DNA of 64,000 nt from Methanosphaerula subterraneus (GTDB taxonomy: Archaea > Halobacteriota > Methanomicrobia > Methanomicrobiales > Methanospirillaceae). A program made the translations under genes and the position numbers. The stretch spans positions 2,604,001 to 2,668,000 of the forward strand of contig NZ_CP170508.1 in NCBI RefSeq assembly GCF_052055875.1, written 5' to 3'. The notes under the pieces are model-generated. The model was not told the DNA's origin, searched no databases, and was given only the letters and a program-made list of their open reading frames with translations. Shown in pieces: positions 36,002-44,668 of this stretch. The stretch's first letter is position 1. The number at the start of each line of letters is the position of its first letter.

Positions 36002-36274
36002 ATGAAACTGGTGATCGATCAAAACCGCTGCAAGGGATGCAATCTCTGTACGATGGTCTGTCCATACCGGATCTTTACCTCTGGGAAGAAGGCCAACCGG
36101 CGGGGGATTCTGGTGCCAGATCTCGATCGGCCGGAACGGTGCACCAACTGCCGGCTGCAGAAGATGTACGGGCGGACCCTCTGCGGCATGTGCCAGATGA
36201 CCTGTCCTGACCAGGCAATCTCCTGGGTCGACGAGAAGCCGAGCGAACCGCATAAGGTGGAGGTCGAGTTTTGA
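36002..36274 (+). CDS. korD: 2-oxoglutarate:ferredoxin oxidoreductase, delta (ferredoxin) subunit
   Basis: 90 residues with two [4Fe-4S] motifs: CKGCNLCTMVCP near the N-terminus and a spaced second set (CTNC, then CGMCQMTCPDQAI). It passes electrons between the KorAB centre and free ferredoxin. The spacing of the second cluster, with an insert between its first two and last Cys residues, is that of KorD-type subunits. The stop overlaps the TTG start of korA. Confidence 0.93.
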   Translation: MKLVIDQNRCKGCNLCTMVCPYRIFTSGKKANRRGILVPDLDRPERCTNCRLQKMYGRTLCGMCQMTCPDQAISWVDEKPSEPHKVEVEF

Positions 36275-37380
36275 CGAAGATTGATTTTATGCAGGGAAAC
36301 ATCGCCTGTGCAGAGGGGGCGCTGGCAGCAGGGTGCCGCTTCTTCGGCGGGTACCCGATCACGCCCTCCACCGAGGTCGCTGAACATATGGCCCGGAAAC
36401 TCCCGAAGATGGGGGGTGTCTTTATCCAGATGGAGGACGAGCTCGGCTCGATGGCCTCGATCATCGGGGCCTCCTGGACCGGGGCGAAGGCGATGACCGC
36501 GACCAGCGGCCCGGGCTTTTCGCTGATGATGGAGAACATCGGCTACGCCGTGATGACCGAGACCCCGTGCGTGGTCGTGAACATCCAGCGCGGCGGCCCG
36601 TCCACCGGCCAGCCGACGATGACCGGGCAGGGGGACATGATGCAGGTCAGGTTCGGCTCGCATGGGGACTACAGCATCATCGCCCTCTCCCCGGCGAGCG
36701 TGCAGGAGATGTACGACCTGACGGTCCTGGCCTTCAACCTCTCTGAGGAGTTCCGGGTTCCGGTCTTCCTGATGGCCGACGAGGTGATCGGGCATATGCG
36801 GGAACGGATCGAGATCCCTGATGCGGTCACGACCGTGACCAGGGTCCAGCTTGCGGCGGACGCCCTCCCCTTCCATGCCGGCGAGAATATGGTCCCCGGC
36901 TTCCCCACGTTCGGGGAAGGGCACGGGGCCCACGTGACCGGCCTCACCCATGACGAGCGGGGATATCCGAAGACGACCGATCCCGCCACCCATGCGGCGC
37001 TGGTCACCCGGCTCTGTCAGAAGGTGGAGTCGCAGCGTCACCGGATCGCCGAGTACGAGGTGATCAACCCCGATGCCGAGGTGGTCTTCGTCTGTTACGG
37101 CTCCCCGGCACGGGCCGTGCAGCAGGTGGTCCACGACCATCCGGAGGAGACGATCGGCGTCCTCCGGCTGAAGATGGTCTGGCCGTTCCCGGACCAGGCC
37201 TTCGCCGAGTTCCCGAGGGCCAGGATCTTCCTGGTTCCCGAGCTGAACCTCGGCCAGATCGCCCGCGAGGTCGAGCGGCATGTCTGCCAGCCGGTCAGGA
37301 CGATCGGCAAGATCGGCGGGGAACTGCATACGCCCGCTGAACTGGAAGCGGCCTATCAGGCAGCGAAGGAGGCACTATGA
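36271..37380 (+). CDS. korA: 2-oxoglutarate:ferredoxin oxidoreductase, alpha subunit
   Basis: 369 residues. It opens QGNIACAEGALAAGCRFFGGYPITPSTE, the pyrimidine-binding domain of 2-oxoacid:ferredoxin oxidoreductases, followed by MTATSGPGFSLM and RGGPSTGQPT. TTG 36271 is preferred, overlapping the korD stop and eight bases after AGGTGGAGG; ATG 36289 is the alternative. With KorB, C and D it interconverts 2-oxoglutarate and succinyl-CoA. In methanogens this usually runs in the carboxylating direction to make glutamate precursors. Confidence 0.94.
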   Translation: MTKIDFMQGNIACAEGALAAGCRFFGGYPITPSTEVAEHMARKLPKMGGVFIQMEDELGSMASIIGASWTGAKAMTATSGPGFSLMMENIGYAVMTETPCVVVNIQRGGPSTGQPTMTGQGDMMQVRFGSHGDYSIIALSPASVQEMYDLTVLAFNLSEEFRVPVFLMADEVIGHMRERIEIPDAVTTVTRVQLAADALPFHAGENMVPGFPTFGEGHGAHVTGLTHDERGYPKTTDPATHAALVTRLCQKVESQRHRIAEYEVINPDAEVVFVCYGSPARAVQQVVHDHPEETIGVLRLKMVWPFPDQAFAEFPRARIFLVPELNLGQIAREVERHVCQPVRTIGKIGGELHTPAELEAAYQAAKEAL

Positions 37381-38162
37381 CCTTTATGGACTGGTACCGG
37401 CAGGACCGGCTCCCGCACATCTACTGTGCCGGCTGCGGCAACGGCACGATCATCAACTGCACCCTCGGGGCCGTCGAGGAGATGGGCTGGAAGAAGGAGG
37501 ATACGGTCTTCGTATCAGGGATCGGCTGCTCGTCCCGGGCGCCGGGATACATCCAGACCGACTCCCTCCACACCACCCACGGCCGGGCGCTCGCGTTCGC
37601 CACCGGGGTGAAACTGGCCGCACCACGGCTGCATGTGATCGTCTTCACCGGTGACGGCGACCTGGCCGCCATCGGCGGAAACCACTTCATCCATGCCTGC
37701 CGGCGGAACGTCGACATGACGGTGGTCTGCATGAACAACCAGATCTACGGGATGACCGGCGGGCAGGGCTCGCCGACCACGCCCTGCGGGGCGCTCACCT
37801 CGACGACGCCGTACGGCGCCTGCGAGCCGGCCTTCGACCTGACTGAACTGGCCGTGGCCGCCGGGGCGAACTATGTCGCCCGCTGGACCACCTACCATGT
37901 CAAGGAGCTGACCCGGGCCATCAAAGTCGGGCTCGAGACGCCGGGCTTCTCGTTCATCGAGGTGCGTGCCCAGTGTCCGACCAACTTCGGCCGGAAGAAC
38001 AAACTGAGAGATGTGTCAGCGATGATCGACCAGATGAAGTCCCAGGCCCTGCTGAAGCAGAAGTACGACCGCATGGTGGCCGAAGAGGTTCCGATCCCGC
38101 CGGACAGTTTCGTGGTCGGCGAGATCGTCCATCGGCAGCGGACCGTCACCGGGGTGCACTGA
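37377..38162 (+). CDS. korB: 2-oxoglutarate:ferredoxin oxidoreductase, beta (TPP) subunit
   Basis: 261 residues with the CAGCGNG motif and the TPP-binding motif GDGDLAAIGGNHFIHACRRN...NNQIYGMTGGQGSPTTP. CxxC at residues ~17-20 and later Cys residues bind a cluster. Overlaps korA (ATGA) and korC (TGATG). Confidence 0.95.
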   Translation: MTFMDWYRQDRLPHIYCAGCGNGTIINCTLGAVEEMGWKKEDTVFVSGIGCSSRAPGYIQTDSLHTTHGRALAFATGVKLAAPRLHVIVFTGDGDLAAIGGNHFIHACRRNVDMTVVCMNNQIYGMTGGQGSPTTPCGALTSTTPYGACEPAFDLTELAVAAGANYVARWTTYHVKELTRAIKVGLETPGFSFIEVRAQCPTNFGRKNKLRDVSAMIDQMKSQALLKQKYDRMVAEEVPIPPDSFVVGEIVHRQRTVTGVH

Positions 38163-38710
38163 TGCGCTACGAAGTGAGGTTCTCGGGCTTCGGGGGCCAG
38201 GGGATCATCCTCTCGGCGGTGATCGTCGGACGGGCCGCGGTGATGTACGACCACACCTTCGCCGTCCAGACGCAGGTCTACGGCCCGGAGGCGCGGGGCG
38301 GGGCCTCGATGAGTGCGGTCGTCATCGACGACCAGCAGATCCTGTACCCCAAGGTCGCGAACCCGGACCTCTATGTGATCATGTCGCAGGAAGGGTTCGA
38401 GAAGTACGGTGCTGCCGCCCCCGAGGGGGCGACGATGCTGCTGGACTCGGGGCTCGTCCACAGCCGGCCGGCCTGCCGGTACATCGAGGTGCCGGCGACC
38501 GAGGCCGCACGAACGGTCCTCGGGAAGACGATCTTCGCCAACATCGTGATGCTCGGCGCCCTGGTGGCCGCCACCGGCGTCGTCAGCAGGGACGCGATCG
38601 AAAAGGCGGTGCTGGACAGCGTTCCGAAAGGGACCGAGGAGTTGAATCTCCGTGCACTGAGGCTGGGATTTGACTATGGAACAGGGGATACATCAGAGGA
38701 ACAGGCATGA
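38162..38710 (+). CDS. korC: 2-oxoglutarate:ferredoxin oxidoreductase, gamma subunit
   Basis: 182 residues. It opens YEVRFSGFGGQGIILSA, then QTQVYGPEARGGAS, the signature of the gamma (domain III) subunit. The start at ATG 38162 overlaps the korB stop, and the stop overlaps sucC (ATGA), so Kor and succinyl-CoA synthetase are translationally coupled. Confidence 0.94.
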   Translation: MRYEVRFSGFGGQGIILSAVIVGRAAVMYDHTFAVQTQVYGPEARGGASMSAVVIDDQQILYPKVANPDLYVIMSQEGFEKYGAAAPEGATMLLDSGLVHSRPACRYIEVPATEAARTVLGKTIFANIVMLGALVAATGVVSRDAIEKAVLDSVPKGTEELNLRALRLGFDYGTGDTSEEQA

Positions 38711-39789
38711 AACTGCGTGAGTATGAAGCAAAGAGAGTATTTGGTGCAGCAGGGATCCCGGTTCCACGCGGGGTTGTGATCAGTTCTCCTGAAGAGATCG
38801 CCAGTGTCGCGATGCCTGCCGATCAGGTGGTGCTGAAGGCGCAGGTGGATGTCGGCGGCCGGGGGAAGGCCGGCGGAGTGCTGCTCTGTTCTGCAGCCGA
38901 TGCGGCTGCGACGGCGGTCGACCTCTTCGCACGGACGATCAAGGGGGTGCCGGTGGACCAGGTGCTGGTCGAGGAGCAGCTCCCGATCACCCACGAGTAC
39001 TTCCTCTCGATCGCCATCGACCGGTCGACGAAGCAGCCGATCCTCCTCTTCGCCGATGCCGGCGGGGTCGAGATCGAGGCGACGGCGGCGGCCTCCTCAG
39101 ACGCGATCCGGAAGGTCCGGGTGCCGCGGCTGATGACCGACCTGCCGGCGTTCGCGATCCGCGACCTGCTCGGGTCCGCCCCCAAGGAACTGGGCACGGT
39201 CATCAACACTCTCTGGCATGTCTTCAACAACAAGGACGCCCTGCTCGCAGAGATCAACCCGCTGGTCACGACCCCGCGGGGGGTCTATGCGGCCGATGCG
39301 AAGCTGATCATCGACGACAACGCCCTCTGGCGGCAGGGGATCACCCAGAACCGCGACCTGACGCCGCGGGAGCGCGAGGCTGAGCAGCACGGCTTCTCGT
39401 ACGTCGAGCTGGACGGCTCGATCGGCGTGGTCGGGAACGGAGCCGGGCTGACGATGGCCACGCTGGACCTGATCGAGTTCTACCAGGGGAAGGCCGCAAA
39501 CTTCCTCGACGTCGGCGGGGGGGCCGACCAGGACCGGGTCAGGTTCGCGGTCCGGCTCCTCGCCGGCGCACCCCAGGTGCAGGTGATCATCGTGAACCTG
39601 CTCGGGGGGATCACCCGGTGCGACGAGGTGGCACGGGGGATCATCAGTGCCGGGGTCGCCCAGCGGGTGATCGTCCGGATGGCCGGGACCAACGAGGCAG
39701 AGGGGAAGGCGTTGCTTGCAGCACATGGATACCAGATGTATGAGAGTATGGACGAGGCGGTCGCTGCCGCCGTGGAGGCGACACGATGA
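38707..39789 (+). CDS. sucC: Succinyl-CoA synthetase, beta subunit
   Basis: 360 residues. The ATP-grasp domain opens MKLREYEAKRVFGAAGIPVPRG, with KAQVDVGGRGKAGGV, EINPLV and a C-terminal DVGGGADQDRV domain that carries the site facing the alpha phosphohistidine. It interconverts succinate + CoA + ATP and succinyl-CoA, the substrate of KorDABC upstream. Confidence 0.95.
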   Translation: MKLREYEAKRVFGAAGIPVPRGVVISSPEEIASVAMPADQVVLKAQVDVGGRGKAGGVLLCSAADAAATAVDLFARTIKGVPVDQVLVEEQLPITHEYFLSIAIDRSTKQPILLFADAGGVEIEATAAASSDAIRKVRVPRLMTDLPAFAIRDLLGSAPKELGTVINTLWHVFNNKDALLAEINPLVTTPRGVYAADAKLIIDDNALWRQGITQNRDLTPREREAEQHGFSYVELDGSIGVVGNGAGLTMATLDLIEFYQGKAANFLDVGGGADQDRVRFAVRLLAGAPQVQVIIVNLLGGITRCDEVARGIISAGVAQRVIVRMAGTNEAEGKALLAAHGYQMYESMDEAVAAAVEATR

Positions 39790-40652
39790 TCTATGGAGAT
39801 AAGTCCCTCGGCGTGATCGTGCAGGGGGCGACCGGCAAACAGGGTGCGTTCCATATCAACCTGATGAACGAGTATGCCCGCTCGGTCGGCGGCCGGGGGG
39901 TCGTGGCCGGGGTCACGCCCGGCAAGGGCGGCCAGGAGATCCACGGGGTGCCGGTGTACAACAGCGTCCGCGAGGCGCTCGCCGAGCACGATGCCACGGC
40001 CAGCGTCCTCTTCGTCCCTGGAAAGGCGGCAGGCGACTCGATCATGGAGGCGGCCTCGGCCGGCCTCGAACTGGTCGTCGCGATCACCGAGCATATCCCG
40101 GTCCATGACACGATGAAGGCGGTCGCCTATGCACGGCTGCACGACTGCGCCGTCATCGGCCCGAACTGTCCGGGCCTCCTCTCGCCCGGCGAGGTGAAGC
40201 TCGGGATCATGCCGGCCCACCTCTTCTCGCGGGGGAATGTCGGCGTGATCTCCCGGAGCGGGACGCTCACCTACGAGATCGTCGACGAACTGACCCGGGC
40301 CGGGATCGGCCAGAGCACCGTCGTCGGGATCGGAGGCGACCCGGTGATCGGGCAGACCTTCGTCGACCTGCTCGAACGGTTCGAGGAGGACCCCGAGACG
40401 AAGGCCGTCGTCCTGGTGGGCGAGGTCGGCGGGGCGCTCGAACAGGAGGGGGCGGCATCCACCGACCTGCCGATCGTCGCCTACATCGCCGGGGTATCGG
40501 CCCCGCCGGACAAGCGGATGGGGCATGCCGGCGCCATCGTCGAGGGTGGCGAAGGGGATGCCAGGTCCAAGATCCGGCACCTGCACGAGCAGGGGGTGAC
40601 CGTTGCCCAGAGGCCATCAGAGATTCCTGGCCTCATCCGGGGCATGCTATGA
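39786..40652 (+). CDS. sucD: Succinyl-CoA synthetase, alpha subunit
   Basis: 288 residues. The CoA-binding Rossmann part is GATGKQGAFH, then IGPNCPGLLSPGE and ISRSGTLTYE. The catalytic His is in KRMGHAGAIVEGG near residue 245. The stop overlaps the diadenylate cyclase start. Confidence 0.95.
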   Translation: MIYGDKSLGVIVQGATGKQGAFHINLMNEYARSVGGRGVVAGVTPGKGGQEIHGVPVYNSVREALAEHDATASVLFVPGKAAGDSIMEAASAGLELVVAITEHIPVHDTMKAVAYARLHDCAVIGPNCPGLLSPGEVKLGIMPAHLFSRGNVGVISRSGTLTYEIVDELTRAGIGQSTVVGIGGDPVIGQTFVDLLERFEEDPETKAVVLVGEVGGALEQEGAASTDLPIVAYIAGVSAPPDKRMGHAGAIVEGGEGDARSKIRHLHEQGVTVAQRPSEIPGLIRGML

Positions 40653-41446
40653 AGACGGAGCTGATGCTCCGGAAGGGAATCGAACTGGCTGAAGCGATCC
40701 ATGCGGTGGGGGTGATCGCCTTTCTGCCGCGGACCCCGTACTCCGCGACGGTCGAGGTCTTCTGGGCGGACGAGGGCTACCTGGACATCTGGAAGGACCT
40801 GACGATGCACCAGGCCCTGGAGTCGGTTCAGCAGCATATCCGCGATGCCGCGATCCAGGTCTCGCTGGAGAAGGATCTCTCTGAAGGGACGCTGGTCGGG
40901 GTCTTTCCCCACGCGATCCTGGTATATTCGATCGAGGATGCGGCCGGCATGATCGACCTGGAGTCGTTCGGTCAGATCGTGCCGATGCCGGTGATGAAGG
41001 CTGCGCTCACGCTCGCGATGGAGATCGGGGCTGAGGGGCGGGAAGGGAGGGCCGTCGGCACCGCCTTCATCATCGGTGACGGCGACCTGATCCTGGCCAA
41101 CTCGCACCAGCTGATCCTGAACCCCTACTGGGGGCATCCGCGGGAGATCACCTCTATTCTGAACCGGGAGAACTGGGAGTCGGTGAAGGAGTTCGCCCAG
41201 CTGGACGGGATCTTTGTGATCGACCGGGACGGGTCCGTGCTCGCGGCAGGGCGGTACATGGACGTGGACCTGCGTTCGGTCACGCTCCCGGGGGGACTCG
41301 GGGGCCGGCACCGGGCGGTGGCGGCGATCACCAAGTTGATCCCGGTCGCAGGCATTATTATATCAGAGAGTGGGGGGATAGTGAGACTCTACCGAGACGG
41401 GGTCTGCCGGCTCACGCTCCGTTCAGACGTGTCGATGCATCCCTGA
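40649..41446 (+). CDS. dacZ: Diadenylate cyclase (DisA_N/DAC domain), DacZ-type
   Basis: 265 residues. The N-terminal ~110 residues form an alpha/beta domain of the kind found before the archaeal cyclase. The C-terminal DAC domain has LDGIFVIDRDGSVLAAGRYMD followed by LPGGLGGRHRAVAAITK, the DG and RHR motifs that bind ATP and make cyclic di-AMP. The usual DGA is DGI and GTRHRAA is GGRHRAV. It is coupled to sucD by an ATGA overlap, which suggests c-di-AMP output is tied to the 2-oxoglutarate branch or merely to growth. No transmembrane helix is seen. Confidence 0.82.
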   Translation: MKTELMLRKGIELAEAIHAVGVIAFLPRTPYSATVEVFWADEGYLDIWKDLTMHQALESVQQHIRDAAIQVSLEKDLSEGTLVGVFPHAILVYSIEDAAGMIDLESFGQIVPMPVMKAALTLAMEIGAEGREGRAVGTAFIIGDGDLILANSHQLILNPYWGHPREITSILNRENWESVKEFAQLDGIFVIDRDGSVLAAGRYMDVDLRSVTLPGGLGGRHRAVAAITKLIPVAGIIISESGGIVRLYRDGVCRLTLRSDVSMHP

Positions 41447-41459
41447 TCCAGGAGTTCCT

Positions 41460-42611
41460 ATGAACCCCTTCACCGTCTCCCTGACTCCCTGCCGGTCCTA
41501 TGACCTCGATGAAGTCAGGGCCGCCCTTCGGGCGGTCCTCGAACCGCTCGGCGGACTCGCCGCCTTTGTCCGCCCGGGCGACCGCGTGCTGATTAAGCTG
41601 AACCTCCTCTCCTCGAACGACCCTTCCGCTGCAGTCACCACCAACCCGGCTCTGGTCAGGGTCGTGGTCGAGGAGGTGCAGCGGCTCGGAGCCGTGCCGG
41701 TGGTCGGGGACTCGCCCGGGGGGCGGAACACCCCGGCATCGTACCGGTCACTGCTGAACCGGACCGGGATTGCGCAGGTGATCGAGGAGACCGGCTGCGA
41801 GTCGGTCTTCTTCGACGATCAGACGATCGAACGATCCTCAGACCAGACGAAGACGTTCCGGCGGTTCACGGTGGCCGCCGTGTTTGAGCAGGTCGACGTG
41901 GTGATCACCCTCCCGAAACTGAAGACCCACCAGCTGACGCTGATGACCGGCGCCGTGAAGGTGCTCTTCGGGTTCATCCCGGGGGTGAAGAAGGCGGCCT
42001 ATCATCTCAGCACCGGCAACGATATCGCCCGGTTCGCCGATCTCCTCCTCGACCTCCACCAGGTCGTGCCCCCGACGCTGGTGATCATGGACGCCGTGGT
42101 GGGGATGGAGGGGAACGGCCCGTCGCACGGCACCCCGAGGGCGATCGGCCTGCTCCTAGCAGGGACGAGTTCGACGGCCATCGACTTCGTGGCCGGATCG
42201 GTGATCGGGTTCGACCCGCTCTGCCTTCCGACGGTCAGGGAGGCGGCAGAGCGGGGGATCGGGCCTTCCTCGTTCGATCAGATCACCATCGCCGGCCCGG
42301 ACCCCGCTGCGTTCACCATCCCTGACTTCAAAAAGCCGTCCTCGATGAGCCTCGGGAGGATCCCGCCGTTCGTCCTCTCCTGTGCACAGAGAGTCCTCGG
42401 CACCAGGCCGGTGGTCGACCGGGCACGGTGCACCCGGTGCGGGACCTGCCGCGACAACTGCCCGCCCGAGGCGATCACGATGACCGGGGGGGCCTATCCT
42501 GCGATCGACCAGGGGGGATGCATCTCCTGTTTCTGCTGCCAGGAACTCTGTCCTGCCGGCGCCATCGAGGTGAAGAAGCCGCTGCTCCGGCGGCTGATCG
42601 ACAGGGGTTGA
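41460..42611 (+). CDS. DUF362 protein with C-terminal 2x[4Fe-4S] ferredoxin domain
   Basis: 383 residues. DUF362 motifs occur in the N-terminal part: DRVLIKLNLLS, TTNPALVRVVVEEVQRLG, GDSPGG, LPKLKTHQLTLMTGAVK and DAVVGMEGNGPSHGTPR. The C-terminal ~65 residues carry CTRCGTCRDNCPPEAI and CISCFCCQELCPAGAI, two [4Fe-4S] sites. Family function is not established; redox or enzyme-maturation roles have been proposed. AGGAG lies six bases before the start, 13 bp after dacZ, so it is likely in the same operon. Confidence 0.88.
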   Translation: MNPFTVSLTPCRSYDLDEVRAALRAVLEPLGGLAAFVRPGDRVLIKLNLLSSNDPSAAVTTNPALVRVVVEEVQRLGAVPVVGDSPGGRNTPASYRSLLNRTGIAQVIEETGCESVFFDDQTIERSSDQTKTFRRFTVAAVFEQVDVVITLPKLKTHQLTLMTGAVKVLFGFIPGVKKAAYHLSTGNDIARFADLLLDLHQVVPPTLVIMDAVVGMEGNGPSHGTPRAIGLLLAGTSSTAIDFVAGSVIGFDPLCLPTVREAAERGIGPSSFDQITIAGPDPAAFTIPDFKKPSSMSLGRIPPFVLSCAQRVLGTRPVVDRARCTRCGTCRDNCPPEAITMTGGAYPAIDQGGCISCFCCQELCPAGAIEVKKPLLRRLIDRG

Positions 42612-42698
42612 ACCGGGGCGATAGCGGGCAGATCGGCACGCTCTTCTCTTCGACCCGGGATACATCCAATTATGTGGGGAACAGAGTGATCTGGGATC

Positions 42699-43178
42699 AT
42701 GAAGGCGATCTATGCATGTGCACTGCTGCTGGTTCTGCTCTTCCTTTCGGCAGGGTGCACCAGTCAGGGGACCAGTGGCAATCAGGCTGGTAATCAGTCA
42801 GCGACGACGATCATCGGTTCATGGGTACAGTCAGGGGACTCTCCGAACATCCTGATCCAGTTTCAGGAGAACGGGACGGCGCTGATGCGGTTCCGCTCCA
42901 CTGCAGGTTCGACCAACGATACGTTCGTCGACCGCACCGGGCACTGGGAGAAGACCGGGTCCGAGGGGCAGGTCAATCTCTCGTACCTGGGTCCGACCAG
43001 CAACGAGTCCAGGACCCTGACCATGGCCGTCCTGAATAATGGGACCGCCCAGGTGAAGCGGGTATTCAATGGCACCCAGGAGACCACCAGTGCGAGCGGT
43101 CCTGACCTCAGTTTCAGGCAGGCAGAGTGGCCGTCACTGGACGTTGGGTACAGCCTCGACAATCCCCTCAAATCGTAA
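42699..43178 (+). CDS. Secreted lipoprotein of unknown function
   Basis: 159 residues. A hydrophobic leader ends in a lipobox (LFLSAGC) with the anchor Cys near residue 20, followed by a Gly/Ser/Asn-rich spacer. The mature part is beta-rich (IGSWVQSGDSPNILIQFQENGTALMRF, TGHWEKTG), resembling small lipocalin-like DUF folds that measure departure from a baseline. No catalytic motif is seen. Confidence 0.75.
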   Translation: MKAIYACALLLVLLFLSAGCTSQGTSGNQAGNQSATTIIGSWVQSGDSPNILIQFQENGTALMRFRSTAGSTNDTFVDRTGHWEKTGSEGQVNLSYLGPTSNESRTLTMAVLNNGTAQVKRVFNGTQETTSASGPDLSFRQAEWPSLDVGYSLDNPLKS

Positions 43179-43179
43179 C

Positions 43180-43186
43180 TTTTTTT
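43180..43186 (+). terminator. T7 run after lipoprotein gene
   Basis: Seven Ts begin one base after the TAA stop. Confidence 0.4.
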
Positions 43187-43247
43187 CCCGGCCGCTGGTG
43201 AAGACATAAATCCCAGGTCACCCATACAGAGCATTCAAGGTGCCAGA

Positions 43248-43670
43248 ATGGGCGACGGGGATCCGATGAACGCCGGCGGGCAGAAGGACCTGCTGGTCAG
43301 GGTGGACGATCAGACCTTTTCTGATATGATCGAGACGCGTGACGGGCCGGCGTTCGTCATGTTCCAGAGTGCCGGCTGTCCGCATTGCAGGACGATCACC
43401 CCGTATATCAGGGAGTACGCAGACGAGTTCGCCGGCCGGGTCCTCTTCGCGACCCTCGAGGTCGGGCAGAACCCCCGGGTCGTGGAGCGGTTCGGGATCC
43501 GATCGACGCCGACCTTCAAGTTCTTCTGCAAGGGCAAGCCGGTGCAGGAGCTGGTCGGGGCCGTCTACCCTGCGATCATAAAACGGCAGATCGAGGAGTT
43601 TCTCCTCTATGGGAATGAATGCGCAGCGAACTCAACAGAGATCGATTATGAGGTATCCGGGTATGCGTGA
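43248..43670 (+). CDS. Thioredoxin-fold protein with CPHC active site
   Basis: 140 residues. A thioredoxin fold with CPHC at residues 44-47 (FQSAGCPHCRTITPY) and a cis-Pro segment (RSTPTFKFF). CPHC is also the DsbA dithiol, but here there is no signal peptide, so it is probably a cytoplasmic reductase or redox partner. A further Cys sits in the C-terminal tail (NECAAN). ATG 43266 is an alternative start. Confidence 0.85.
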   Translation: MGDGDPMNAGGQKDLLVRVDDQTFSDMIETRDGPAFVMFQSAGCPHCRTITPYIREYADEFAGRVLFATLEVGQNPRVVERFGIRSTPTFKFFCKGKPVQELVGAVYPAIIKRQIEEFLLYGNECAANSTEIDYEVSGYA

Positions 43671-43712
43671 GTCGCAGCCGGGAGATCTCGACTGATAACG
43701 GCAGGTGTCGGA

Positions 43713-44642
43713 ATGAAACATACCGGACTTTTTTCAGTGATCCTGGTCGTCTCCCTGATAGCCAACATCTCCCTGGCAGCCATGCTCTTCACCGCAGGGC
43801 AGGGTGGAGACGGCCGGGTCCAGGAGAGGCTGACCGCACTCGAAACGTCGAACGCCGATCTGCAGGCCCGGCTCGACCAGAGCAACCAGAGTGCCGAGCA
43901 GGCCGCTTCACAGCTGGCCTTCTACCGCTCGCAGCTGCAGACCGCCTCCACGCCCCTGGTGACCGGCGGTGGGGCCGGCGCCGCCCGCTTCTCGGGGACG
44001 GCGTCATTGCAGGCCCCTGCCGTGATGCAGCGGGCCGTCCTGAACCAGAGCGGCCGGTTCATCACCCGGGAGATCATCACAGAAGGGTCGATGATCAACA
44101 TCTCTGTCGAGGTGACGCCGGGACGGGGGCGGGTGCTGGTCCAGACCTCGCCGCTGATGGGGGAGGTCTTCCAGGACGCTGCGAACACGGCCGTCGCTGT
44201 GGCAGAGGCCCGCACCGGGGTCAACCTCTCTGAGAGCGACGCGATCATCTCGATCGTGGCCGACGACCAGGTGCCGTCGGTGAACGGTCCGAGCGCCGGC
44301 GCCCTGATGACCCTCCTGCTCATATCAGTCCTCCAGCAGCGGCCGGTCCGCCCGGATGTGACGGTGACGGGCACCATCGATGAGAACGGACAGATCGGTG
44401 CGATCGGCGGGGTCGTGGAGAAGGCGACGGCGGCAAAGGCCAGCGGCAAGACGCTCCTCCTGCTTTCGCGCGAGAACAGCAAACTCACCCAGTACAGGGA
44501 TGAAACACGGGATTATTACGGGTTCCAGGTTGTATCGCAGGTTCCGTACCAGGTCGACACCAAGCAGTATATCGAGTCGAATGTCGGCATCCAGGTCGAG
44601 TACGTGGACACCATCGACGACCTGGTCAGGCTGGCCACCTGA
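43713..44642 (+). CDS. Membrane-anchored Lon-type (S16) protease without ATPase domain
   Basis: 309 residues. An N-terminal transmembrane anchor (~7-26) is followed by a coiled-coil-like Gln/Ala-rich stretch (35-78) and a linker. The S16 domain has Ser194 in NGPSAGALM and Lys246 in AAKASGKTLLL, the Ser-Lys dyad of Lon, plus GTIDENGQIGAIGG. There is no AAA+ domain, so the enzyme would be ATP-independent and probably faces outside. The substrate is unknown. Confidence 0.87.
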   Translation: MKHTGLFSVILVVSLIANISLAAMLFTAGQGGDGRVQERLTALETSNADLQARLDQSNQSAEQAASQLAFYRSQLQTASTPLVTGGGAGAARFSGTASLQAPAVMQRAVLNQSGRFITREIITEGSMINISVEVTPGRGRVLVQTSPLMGEVFQDAANTAVAVAEARTGVNLSESDAIISIVADDQVPSVNGPSAGALMTLLLISVLQQRPVRPDVTVTGTIDENGQIGAIGGVVEKATAAKASGKTLLLLSRENSKLTQYRDETRDYYGFQVVSQVPYQVDTKQYIESNVGIQVEYVDTIDDLVRLAT

Positions 44643-44668
44643 CCGTTCTGGCTTTCCGGGGATGAATC

